DNA of 41,912 nucleotides from CAZPZZ01 sp964591245 (GTDB lineage: Bacteria; Acidobacteriota; Vicinamibacteria; Vicinamibacterales; UBA8438). Made by a program: the position numbers and the translations under genes. Of this stretch, positions 17,053-24,757 are shown in pieces. Numbering within the stretch: the stretch's first letter is position 1; each line of letters opens with the position of its first letter. The DNA is taken from NCBI GenBank assembly GCA_964591245.1, contig CAZPZZ010000022.1:1-41912 (forward strand). The letters are read 5' to 3'. The notes below the pieces were generated by a model. The model saw only the letters and a list, made by a program, of their open reading frames with translations. It was not told where the DNA came from and searched no databases.

Positions 17053-18390
17053 TCAGTCCATCGGCATGAGGGCTCCGCGGTCCAGCCACTGTCCCCCTTG
17101 CATCACACGGTCAATATCAAGGGTGTTCGCGATGTCATCCAACGGATCCGCATTGAGCAATAGCAGGTCCGCAGCACGGCCGGGCTCCAATGTGCCATAG
17201 TCGGCATCGTCCTGCGTCAGTAACTGCGCACCGGCGCTGGTCGCCGCAACGATTGCCTGCATTGGGGTGAGCCCTGCCGCCACATACATCTGCAACTCTC
17301 GATGCGTCCCCCACCCCATCGGAACATTCCAACTCGATGATCCGCTATCAGTCCCCACAGCGACGGATACCCCAGCCTCGATCATGGTCTTCACGAACGC
17401 CATGGCGCGCTCAAGCCGAGCCTTCCGATGTACCAGCCCCTCGTTGGTCAGCACCGACTCCCGATATCCCTCGTCGCTCCAACGCTCGAACGCTTCTGGC
17501 TCGAAGGCACGACGAAGCTCTACGTCCTCTAATTCCTCGGGGTGCTCCGCCCAGTACCAACCAGCTTCGATGTTGGTGAGTGTGGGAGAAAACGTGACAC
17601 CCCGATCAAGACATAACTGAATGAGTTCGGAACCGATGGCAGTATCGCCGACGGTGTGCAAGAAATCGGTCACTCCCAGACCGATCAATTGGCGCAAGTC
17701 CGATTCCTCCACAACATGCGCCACAGGCACGAGCCCCAGGGCGTGCGCTTCTTCGACGATCGCGGTGCGCATCTGCGGCGTGATCTTGAAACCCGGTTCT
17801 GGCATTTCGTTGACCCACATTTTCACGAAATGTACGCCCTGATCCGCCAGTTCATTCACCAACCTTCGCGCTTCTTCTGGCGTCGCCGGGCGGTTGACAG
17901 GCAGCCCCGGAGGGAACCCGTCTGGAGCGGAAAAACCGAGACCGGCCGTGTACATCCTGGGACCGGATAGATGGCCTGCCCGAGCCTCAAGCGCCTTGGC
18001 CGCTTTCTCCGGCGGGTCACTTCCGATACTCCGCGCGGTCGTCACCCCAAAATACAACTGCTTTCGGTATTGCGCCTCGACGCGGTCGATTTCGCCATGA
18101 TAGTGCGCATGCGTCTCGACAAGCCCCGGCATCACTGTCTTCCCGGCCGCATCGACCACCGTAGCGCCAGCCGGAATTCCAACATCCGCTCGTGAGCCAG
18201 CCGCCGCAATTCGGCCATCTCTCACCACCACCACCGAATCCGAGACCGGCTGGGCACCCGTTCCGTCAATCAACTGCGCCCCGACGATCGCCACACCGTC
18301 GAATTCCATCAACGACTCAGGCACCTGCCCACAACCGGCGGCCAGGGCGCACAACACCGTCACCATCCCTCGCGTCAGAATCCCTCTCAT
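17053..18390 (-). CDS. Amidohydrolase family lipoprotein (imidazolonepropionase/prolidase-like)
   Basis: A 445-residue metal-dependent hydrolase. The N-terminus is a lipoprotein signal with lipobox L-A-A-G-C20, so the enzyme is probably anchored in the envelope. The amidohydrolase fold is shown by V-M-P-G-L-V-E-T-H94-A-H96, the segment V-K-M-W-V-N, which may provide a metal-bridging Lys, V-A-H in the fourth strand, L-H-T in the sixth and the metal-binding D in V-G-T-D-S-G-S. The closing motif L-E-P-G-R-A-A-D-L-L-L-L is typical of the superfamily. Related proteins cleave cyclic amides or X-Pro dipeptides; the substrate here is unknown. ATG 18390 is chosen because it begins the signal peptide; the frame extends to 18423 without support. 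It is divergent from the DUF2911 gene. Confidence 0.9.
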   Translation of the reverse strand: MRGILTRGMVTVLCALAAGCGQVPESLMEFDGVAIVGAQLIDGTGAQPVSDSVVVVRDGRIAAAGSRADVGIPAGATVVDAAGKTVMPGLVETHAHYHGEIDRVEAQYRKQLYFGVTTARSIGSDPPEKAAKALEARAGHLSGPRMYTAGLGFSAPDGFPPGLPVNRPATPEEARRLVNELADQGVHFVKMWVNEMPEPGFKITPQMRTAIVEEAHALGLVPVAHVVEESDLRQLIGLGVTDFLHTVGDTAIGSELIQLCLDRGVTFSPTLTNIEAGWYWAEHPEELEDVELRRAFEPEAFERWSDEGYRESVLTNEGLVHRKARLERAMAFVKTMIEAGVSVAVGTDSGSSSWNVPMGWGTHRELQMYVAAGLTPMQAIVAATSAGAQLLTQDDADYGTLEPGRAADLLLLNADPLDDIANTLDIDRVMQGGQWLDRGALMPMD

Positions 18391-18450
18391 ACACACAGGA
18401 TAGCAGTGACCAGGAAAACACACGCCCTCAAGTCGTAGAATGAGGAACCT

Positions 18451-19077
18451 ATGCGCACATCACAATGCATGTTCTGGTTGACCGTGTCGGCTGCAGTACT
18501 GCTTGCCGGAACTGCAGCCGCTCAGGAATCCCGCCCTCGTCCGAACGTGGCACCCAGCGGACGGATCACGACCAGCGTCACCTTCGACGGTCGCGTACTC
18601 CCGGGCGGCCGCTGGTTCACCGGCACCCCCTCGCACTCCGGTCCCTCTCGCATCACCATCGACTACGGCCAACCACATGCACGGGGTCGGACGATCTTTG
18701 GCGGCCTCGTCCCCCACGACACGGTGTGGCGATTGGGGGCCAACTGGGCGACACGGCTCATTCTCGACTTCGATGTCCGTTTCGGAGATTTGGATGTGCC
18801 CCGGGGCGAGTACACACTGTTCATGGTGCCCAGAGAACAAGGCGCCGAACTCATTATCAGCGCCCAAACCAGACACTGGGGCACCGAATACGATCCAGCG
18901 CAGGATTTTGGACGTACGCACATAGAACATCGTCCACTCGCGGAAACCAGACAAAGCCTGGCAATCACGCTCGAACCGAATCGCCCGGATACAGAAGGTG
19001 AGGTTCCCTCCGGAACGCTGCGGATCAGCTGGGGCACGGACGAGTACTTCACGGCCTGGCATATGCTCTGGCCATAG
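18451..19077 (+). CDS. DUF2911 domain exported protein
   Basis: A 208-residue protein with a signal peptide (V-L-L-A-G-T-A-A-A-Q-E) and one DUF2911 domain. Family landmarks are I-T-I-D-Y-G-Q-P-x-A-R-G-R-T-I-F-G, D-T-V-W-R-L-G-A-N-W-A-T, the P-R-G-E-Y-T-L-F-M-V-P block, and the closing I-S-W-G. The family is common in Bacteroidota and Acidobacteriota; its function is not established. The start at 18451 has GAGGA upstream. It precedes a PQQ dehydrogenase by 125 nt on the same strand. Confidence 0.9.
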   Translation: MRTSQCMFWLTVSAAVLLAGTAAAQESRPRPNVAPSGRITTSVTFDGRVLPGGRWFTGTPSHSGPSRITIDYGQPHARGRTIFGGLVPHDTVWRLGANWATRLILDFDVRFGDLDVPRGEYTLFMVPREQGAELIISAQTRHWGTEYDPAQDFGRTHIEHRPLAETRQSLAITLEPNRPDTEGEVPSGTLRISWGTDEYFTAWHMLWP

Positions 19078-19202
19078 GTGATCATGCGCTCTCGATGGCA
19101 CCTTGTCCCGCAAACGGACCAGGGCTGCAGACAAGACCGAAGTAGAATGCAACCTCACCAGCAGGATGCCACGCGGATACAACACGCAGGGAGGAGTTCG
19201 AT

Positions 19203-20969
19203 ATGTCTATCGGCTATTCCGTGAATCGAATGCTTGTACTGACACTCGCATCACTTGTGACTGTCTCTCCCTTTACGGCCCATGCTCAACGAAATGGTGA
19301 ACAAGATGCGTTTGTTCCCGTGTCTGACGCCATGCTTCAGGATCCGGCTCCTGGTGACTGGCTCATGTGGCGACGCACACTCGACGGGTGGGGATTCAGC
19401 CCGCTTACGCAGATAAATCGAGACAACGTAGGAGATCTCCGTCTCGTCTGGACCCGGGCCCTGGCCCGCGGAAGCCAGCAAGGAACCCCACTGGCCTACG
19501 GTGGCATGCTCTACATGCCGAATCCGAATGACATCATTCAGGCGATCGATGCAGTCACCGGGGATCTTGCATGGGAATATCGGAGAGATCTCCCCGACGA
19601 TGTCGATGACTTCATTCGCGGACTAACCAGCGTCAATCGCAACATCGCCATTCACGGACGCCTCTTGCTGGATACGAGTAACGACGACTACATCTACGCC
19701 GTCGATGCCGAAACGGGCGAACTGGCGTGGGAAACGGAGATCCTCGACTACCAGACCCAACCCGCCCGTCACTCCTCGGGCCCGATCGTTGCCGGTGGAA
19801 AAGCGTTCTCCGGTCGAAGCTGCCGTCCGTGGGCAGGTCCCGAGGCCTGCGTGATTGTCGCCCACGACGCGACCACCGGCGAGGAACTGTGGCGCCGTCG
19901 ATTGATACCCGCGCCCGGTGAACCAGGAGACGAGACCTGGGGAGACGTCCCCTACGAGGAACGGGTACACGTAGGGTCGTGGATGGCTCCAAGCGTCGAC
20001 CCCGAACTCAACCACGTCTATGTCGGCACATCGGTCACATCCCCCGCGCCAAAATTTTTACGTGGCGGAACCGAAAACACGCACCTTTATCACAACTCCA
20101 CGCTGGCGCTCGACGCCGACACGGGAGAAATCGTCTGGTACTACCAGCATCTCAACGATCATTGGGATCTCGACCATCCATTCGAGCGTCTGCTGGTGGA
20201 TACCGCGGTCGCTCCAGACCCGGACAGCGTCTCCTGGATCAAGCCGGGGCTTCAGCCTGGAGAGATTCGCAAAGTCGTCACGGGCATCCCGGGGAAGACC
20301 GGTGTCGTCTACACCCTAGACCGAGAGACTGGCGAGTTCTTGTGGGCAACGCCCACGGTCACACAGAATGTCATCAGTAACATCGACGGCGCCACCGGCG
20401 CGGTCATTCCCAACGGCGAGCTTGTCTTCACTGCAGAGGGACAGGAGGTTCTCGCCTGCCCCAGCTGGTACGGCGGCAAGGACTGGGAAGCCGGCGCATA
20501 TAGTCCCCTGACCAACACCATGTATTTCCCGCTACGTAACGTCTGTGGTCGCATGTTGGCCACGCGCGAAGCCGGAAGCCACTACGCCTTGGCCGTGCGT
20601 AACCAGATCGCTCCGGGCACCGATCAGGTCGGGACGGTTCACGCAATCTCTGCCGAAACCGGAACCACTCGCTGGCTCTACGAGCAACGAGCCGCCACAA
20701 TGTCGTTGGTCGCGACAGGCGGCGGTCTCATCTTCGGTGGAGACGTGAATGGCCGATTCCGGGCACTCGACCATGAAACCGGGGAGGTCCTCTGGGAGAT
20801 CAATCTGGGATCAGCAGTCACTGGCTTCCCGATCAGCTATGCCGTCGACGGGCAGCAATATGTTGCCGTCAGCACCGGGTCGGCAGGGAGTGCGTCAGGA
20901 TTCCTCGGTCTCACTCCCGAATTAAGACCTACGGCCGGCAATAACATATTCGTGTTCGCGCTACCGTAA
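19203..20969 (+). CDS. PQQ-dependent dehydrogenase, haem-free
   Basis: A 588-residue exported quinoprotein. A signal peptide (about residues 1-27, ending A-H-A-Q) precedes an eight-bladed propeller, with repeats such as L-A-W-E-Y-R-R, L-A-W-E-T-E-I, E-L-W-R-R-R-L, I-V-W-Y-Y-Q, R-W-L-Y-E-Q and V-L-W-E-I-N-L. The presumed active-site segment is H-W-D322-L-D324-H-P-F-E-R-L-L-V-D, which closely matches the corresponding segment of the PQQ enzyme at 6684-8846. These two therefore form a subgroup apart from the alcohol-dehydrogenase-like enzyme at 30142. There is no CxxCH motif, so a separate electron acceptor is needed. GGGAGGAG precedes the start. It converges with the TerB-like gene. Confidence 0.92.
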   Translation: MSIGYSVNRMLVLTLASLVTVSPFTAHAQRNGEQDAFVPVSDAMLQDPAPGDWLMWRRTLDGWGFSPLTQINRDNVGDLRLVWTRALARGSQQGTPLAYGGMLYMPNPNDIIQAIDAVTGDLAWEYRRDLPDDVDDFIRGLTSVNRNIAIHGRLLLDTSNDDYIYAVDAETGELAWETEILDYQTQPARHSSGPIVAGGKAFSGRSCRPWAGPEACVIVAHDATTGEELWRRRLIPAPGEPGDETWGDVPYEERVHVGSWMAPSVDPELNHVYVGTSVTSPAPKFLRGGTENTHLYHNSTLALDADTGEIVWYYQHLNDHWDLDHPFERLLVDTAVAPDPDSVSWIKPGLQPGEIRKVVTGIPGKTGVVYTLDRETGEFLWATPTVTQNVISNIDGATGAVIPNGELVFTAEGQEVLACPSWYGGKDWEAGAYSPLTNTMYFPLRNVCGRMLATREAGSHYALAVRNQIAPGTDQVGTVHAISAETGTTRWLYEQRAATMSLVATGGGLIFGGDVNGRFRALDHETGEVLWEINLGSAVTGFPISYAVDGQQYVAVSTGSAGSASGFLGLTPELRPTAGNNIFVFALP

Positions 20970-21095
20970 CCATCAACACGTGTTGCGAGTGAATCCGTTC
21001 CCTGCAGTATCTCCGCGGACGCATCGGACGTCACCGGCCTTCGTGCGCTTCACAGTCACCCCCGTGGTGGTCATGCAGCGGAGCGGTCGTCTGGA

Positions 21096-21794
21096 TCACT
21101 CCCGCAGTGCGCTGTCCTGGTCGGCATGGAGGAGCGACTGAAGCTCGACAACCGTATCGGCGGCCAGGCCCAATCGCTCACCCAGAGGGGCCAGATAGTT
21201 TCTCTCAGCGTCCTGATCGATATCGATAGCCATCAGTGACGCCAGATATACATCGCGGGCAAGTTCTGGAGTATTCGCGGACTCGACCAGCTGCGCCAAG
21301 CTCCACGGATGCTCCAGTTCCCGACGCAAGAACAAACGTGTTTCCTCACTGAGGTCGGCTTTCACCAGTGCCCGCTCGATGCGGCCACGTTCATCGGCAT
21401 CAAGCCGATGATCCGCGTTCGCTGCCGCCACCATCGCGTGGATCATCAACGCGGCCTCCCCCGCCGTCTCGGAGGCGGAGGGTTGCGCTTCAGGCGCCAC
21501 CGGAAGCGGAGGCAGGGGAGGCAACACTTGAGCTCCGCCCTCACCACTCGGGAGCGGAGGCATCGACGCCCCATCGGGTAGCGTCGGGACCGATCCCGAC
21601 GCTGCGGCAGGTGTCCCACGGTTCTGTGCAAAATGCTCGAAGGCCGCCATGGCAACGCCCAGTGCCCCCATCCCCAGGGCACCGGTGGCGGACCGACCGA
21701 TGCCTCGCTCAGGGCGCCGAGGACGTGTCCGCCCCTGCTCACCACCGAGCACGTCTCGCACGAGCGCCCCCAGCAAACCTTTGGCGTCAATCAT
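21096..21794 (-). CDS. DUF533 / TerB-like tellurite resistance family protein
   Basis: A 232-residue protein. The N-terminus (M-I-D-A-K-G-L-L-G-A-L-V-R-D-V-L-G-G) is typical of DUF533 proteins, followed by a hydrophobic G/A-rich stretch, a Pro-rich linker, and a C-terminal TerB-like helical domain with repeated acidic segments (D-A-D-E-R-G-R-I-E-R-A-L and I-D-I-D-Q-D-A-E-R-N-Y-L). DUF533 members have been annotated as inner-membrane proteins; function is poorly defined. A strong AGGAGG stands 3 nt before ATG 21794, which decides the start although the frame is open to 22019. It is the last gene of the minus-strand group that begins at 27207, 151 nt after the ankyrin gene's stop, so it may be transcribed separately. 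Confidence 0.82.
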   Translation of the reverse strand: MIDAKGLLGALVRDVLGGEQGRTRPRRPERGIGRSATGALGMGALGVAMAAFEHFAQNRGTPAAASGSVPTLPDGASMPPLPSGEGGAQVLPPLPPLPVAPEAQPSASETAGEAALMIHAMVAAANADHRLDADERGRIERALVKADLSEETRLFLRRELEHPWSLAQLVESANTPELARDVYLASLMAIDIDQDAERNYLAPLGERLGLAADTVVELQSLLHADQDSALRE

Positions 21795-21945
21795 GGGTCC
21801 TCCTGGGACAACACTGGACAGTGACAACACAGGGAAGCGAGAACACTGTCGCGACCGCGACAGAAAAGAGGAAGAATCCGAGAAACCAGAGTCCCTGGCG
21901 ATCCGGTGGACGTCACGGACAACGCCGAGAACGGGCCACGAGCGG

Positions 21946-23379
21946 TTAGCGGGTACACCTCGCCGGGTATCCCGGTTCACGATACCGCGTTGTGCCAGGA
22001 GCCGTGGGAGACGTGGCATCCAACCCGAGCAACAAGACCTCTAACTGAGGAAAACGTCGCCCAAGATTCCCGTAAAACACCCCCTGAGCGATCGTGAGCG
22101 GCGTCCACCCGCACTCATTCACGTGGTTCAGCTCCGCGCCCCGCTCAAGCAGAAAGAGCGTCAACTCTTCTGAGCCGCGCATGACCGATCCATGCAAGGC
22201 CGTATCGCCGTGCGCATCGACGGTCGTCACGACATCCCCAAGCTCGATCATGAACTTCACCGCCTCCAGCGCTTCTTCGCTGGTCCCCGCACTCTCGTTC
22301 GGCCACACCGACACGCCCGCAGCCACAAGCAACGCTGTCGTGCCGTCCTCGTTGGTCAGCATCGGATCAGCGCCAAGGTCAAGCAACAGATTCATCAATT
22401 CCAAATCGACGACCTTGGCCGCCAGAAGAAACGGCGTCGCATCAACGCGGTTCAGCATATTGCGGTATCCGTCGCGCGGTTCCTTTGTTTGCCGCGCATT
22501 GACATCCGCTCCAGATGCAACCAGTGCCTCGACCAGCTCCAGATCTGTCACCCTTCCGCTCGGCAGTGGGGATGGATTGTGTTGGTTCTTGTTGGTATTC
22601 GGCCGACGGGTCCAGACCAGTTGATGTAACGCAGTCCATCCCTGCTCAGAAGCATTCGGATCGGCCCCGCGTTCCAACAGGCGCAGTGCCAGATCATAGT
22701 GCGCATTGATCACGGCCACGACCAGCACACCGGTACCATCCGGAAGGGTCTGGTGGATATCTGCCCCGGCATCGAGTAGTGCGTCCACGGTTTCGATGTG
22801 CCCAAGCCGCGCCGCAAACATGAGCGGCGTAAAACCGGCATACGAGCGACCGTCTACGTCAGCCCCACCCGCGATTAACGGCTCCACAACACTGGCATGG
22901 CGTTCGGCGGCCGCCCACATCAACGCGGTCTGACCCATCCAACTCTCTTGAGCCGTTGGGTCGGCACCGTATTCCAACAAGGAGGTCACACTCCCCACGA
23001 CGCCCGTGCGCGCAGCGACCATCAACGGCGTCTCACCAGTTGGCGAAACCTGATTGGGGTCAGCATCTGACTCCAGCAGCAATTGCACGGCTGCAACATG
23101 ACCACCTCTGGAGGCCAGGGCCAAAGGCGTGACGCCGAAACGATTCGTCGTATTTGGATCGGCGCCTTGGTCGAGTTCTCTCTGAAGCGCACTCACGTCG
23201 CCGACGTGCGCTGCCTGGTGTAACGCCGGATCACCCTGGACAGCATTCGACGCACCAGATTGCGCTCTTGCGGAATCAGCCGCTCCCAGCACACAGGCCA
23301 GCACCGCAACCATCGCGACACAACGGTTGCGCGATGCTGCCGTGCGCCGTAGCTGTCGCATGAGAAACCGATCGGTCAT
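21946..23379 (-). CDS. Exported ankyrin repeat protein
   Basis: A 477-residue protein with a signal peptide (V-A-M-V-A-V-L-A-C-V-L-G-A-A-D-S-A-R-A-Q) followed by roughly ten ankyrin repeats covering nearly the whole mature chain. Typical repeat signatures are G-x-T-P-L-x-x-A-A-x-x-G-H and V-x-x-L-L-x-x-G-A-D-x-x. Two repeats carry insertions, a Pro/Asn/Gln-rich one near residue 270 and a charged one near 310. Ankyrin domains bind proteins; here the chaperone-like or scaffolding role would be in the periplasm. The gene starts 25 nt after the DUF1552 stop and is probably the third gene of the DUF1592-DUF1552-ankyrin operon. The start has no strong ribosome binding site; ATG 23361 is an alternative. 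Confidence 0.9.
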   Translation of the reverse strand: MTDRFLMRQLRRTAASRNRCVAMVAVLACVLGAADSARAQSGASNAVQGDPALHQAAHVGDVSALQRELDQGADPNTTNRFGVTPLALASRGGHVAAVQLLLESDADPNQVSPTGETPLMVAARTGVVGSVTSLLEYGADPTAQESWMGQTALMWAAAERHASVVEPLIAGGADVDGRSYAGFTPLMFAARLGHIETVDALLDAGADIHQTLPDGTGVLVVAVINAHYDLALRLLERGADPNASEQGWTALHQLVWTRRPNTNKNQHNPSPLPSGRVTDLELVEALVASGADVNARQTKEPRDGYRNMLNRVDATPFLLAAKVVDLELMNLLLDLGADPMLTNEDGTTALLVAAGVSVWPNESAGTSEEALEAVKFMIELGDVVTTVDAHGDTALHGSVMRGSEELTLFLLERGAELNHVNECGWTPLTIAQGVFYGNLGRRFPQLEVLLLGLDATSPTAPGTTRYREPGYPARCTR

Positions 23380-23404
23380 TCGTTCAACCCCGGTTGAAGT
23401 TCGT

Positions 23405-24757
23405 TTAGATACTTGCCAGCGGTGCTAGTTCCACCAGCCGTCCAGTGCTATCACCCAGCCCGTCATCCAGTCGGACGCCCGCCTTGTCAAGCTGACTAAC
23501 AAGTAGATTCGTCATCGGCGTATCACGCGAATATTGGAGGTGACGACCGCCTTTGAGTTGCCCCCCTCCTCCTCCAACCAGCAGCAGTGGAAGGTCGAAA
23601 TGCAGATGCTTATTACTATCGCTCAACGCGGCACCATACATGAGTAAGGAATGATCAAGGAGCGACCCATCTCCATCCGGGGTATTCGCCAACCCGTCAA
23701 GAAAATGCCTAAAAAGAGACACGTGATAGGTATTGATCTTGGCCAGCTGCGCAAGCTTTTGCGGATCGTCTCGATGATGAGACAGTCCATGGTGTGAATC
23801 AGGGATCCCGATCTCCGGATAGGCGCGGCCATTCAACTCACGCCCCAACATGAACGTAAACACTCGAGTCATATCCACCTGATACGCCAACGCCATCAGA
23901 TCGAACATGAGTTCAACATGCTCCTGGTACGAATCTGGAATTCCGACCGGGCGCTGGAGTTCAGGCAACTCGGTATCATTCTGTTCCGACAGCTGAATGC
24001 GTCGCTCAACCGCACGAACAGCATCAAGGTACTGATTCACACGAGCCCGGTCACTAGAACCGACGTCGCGCCGCAACCGCGCCAGGTCATTCGTAATCGC
24101 GTCAAGAATGCTCCGATCTTTCCCGAGCTCGGAGCGGCGATTCGCACTAGAACCACCCTCGCCGAAGAGACGCTCAAATACAACCCGCGGATTGTTTTGC
24201 ATCGGAAGCGGCGTCGTTGGATCACGCCACGAAATGGTGTTCATGTAGATGCAGCTATACCCGTTGTCGCAACTCCCGACGAGAAAGTCCTGGTCGATGG
24301 CGAGTTCCAGCGAGCCAAGCGGAGTGGTACGACCCAGCTGATCCGCAGCAACCTGATCGGCTGTTTTTCCGGCGCGAACATCGGCGCCTTCTGTCTCGCG
24401 AGGATGCACACCGCTCAACCATGTTGCTGTTGCTCGTGTGTGCTCGCCGTTTCCATCGCCAAGGGCTTCCGCCTGCCCTTGCGCCAACCCGCTGAGTACA
24501 ACCGTCTGCTCGCGGTATGGGGCAAGCGGACTCAAAACGGGCGACAACTCAAGCGACTCCGTCGCAGCCGGCATCCAGGCATTCATGGCCATGCCATTCG
24601 GGCTGTAGACCCAACCCAGACGACGGACCGGCGCAGCCGCCCGACCGGAAATACCAGACAATGCCGGCACCATCGCATCAAGCATCGGTAACGCCAACGT
24701 CGCACCCATTCCACGGATCACGGTTCGGCGCGCGAGAGTTTTCTTTGAAAGAATCAT
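23405..24757 (-). CDS. DUF1552 domain protein, Tat-exported (second copy)
   Basis: A 450-residue DUF1552 protein with a twin-arginine signal (A-R-R-T-V-I-R-G). Family blocks are W-V-Y-S-P-N-G-M-A-M near the start, the E-H-T-R-A-T-A-T-W-L-S-G segment, and a C-terminal S-L-L-M-Y-G-A-A-L-S-D-S-N-x-H followed by L-P-L-L-L-V-G-G-G-G-G. The D-S-N-x-H block replaces the D-H-G-E block of the paralogue at 3264. ATG 24757 overlaps the stop of the DUF1592 gene by 4 nt (ATGA), indicating translational coupling, and GAGGAG lies upstream. It is a paralogue, not a recent duplicate, of the gene at 3264-4601. Confidence 0.92.
   Translation of the reverse strand: MILSKKTLARRTVIRGMGATLALPMLDAMVPALSGISGRAAAPVRRLGWVYSPNGMAMNAWMPAATESLELSPVLSPLAPYREQTVVLSGLAQGQAEALGDGNGEHTRATATWLSGVHPRETEGADVRAGKTADQVAADQLGRTTPLGSLELAIDQDFLVGSCDNGYSCIYMNTISWRDPTTPLPMQNNPRVVFERLFGEGGSSANRRSELGKDRSILDAITNDLARLRRDVGSSDRARVNQYLDAVRAVERRIQLSEQNDTELPELQRPVGIPDSYQEHVELMFDLMALAYQVDMTRVFTFMLGRELNGRAYPEIGIPDSHHGLSHHRDDPQKLAQLAKINTYHVSLFRHFLDGLANTPDGDGSLLDHSLLMYGAALSDSNKHLHFDLPLLLVGGGGGQLKGGRHLQYSRDTPMTNLLVSQLDKAGVRLDDGLGDSTGRLVELAPLASI

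Noticed and set aside
20974..20985. Perfect 12-nt palindrome CAACACGTGTTG just after a PQQ gene stop
   Set aside because: It has no loop of its own, no T-run follows, and a palindrome of this length can occur by chance; it is not a convincing terminator.
23918..24691. Plus-strand 257-codon frame opposite the second DUF1552 gene
   Set aside because: Antisense shadow of a well-supported gene with a Tat signal.
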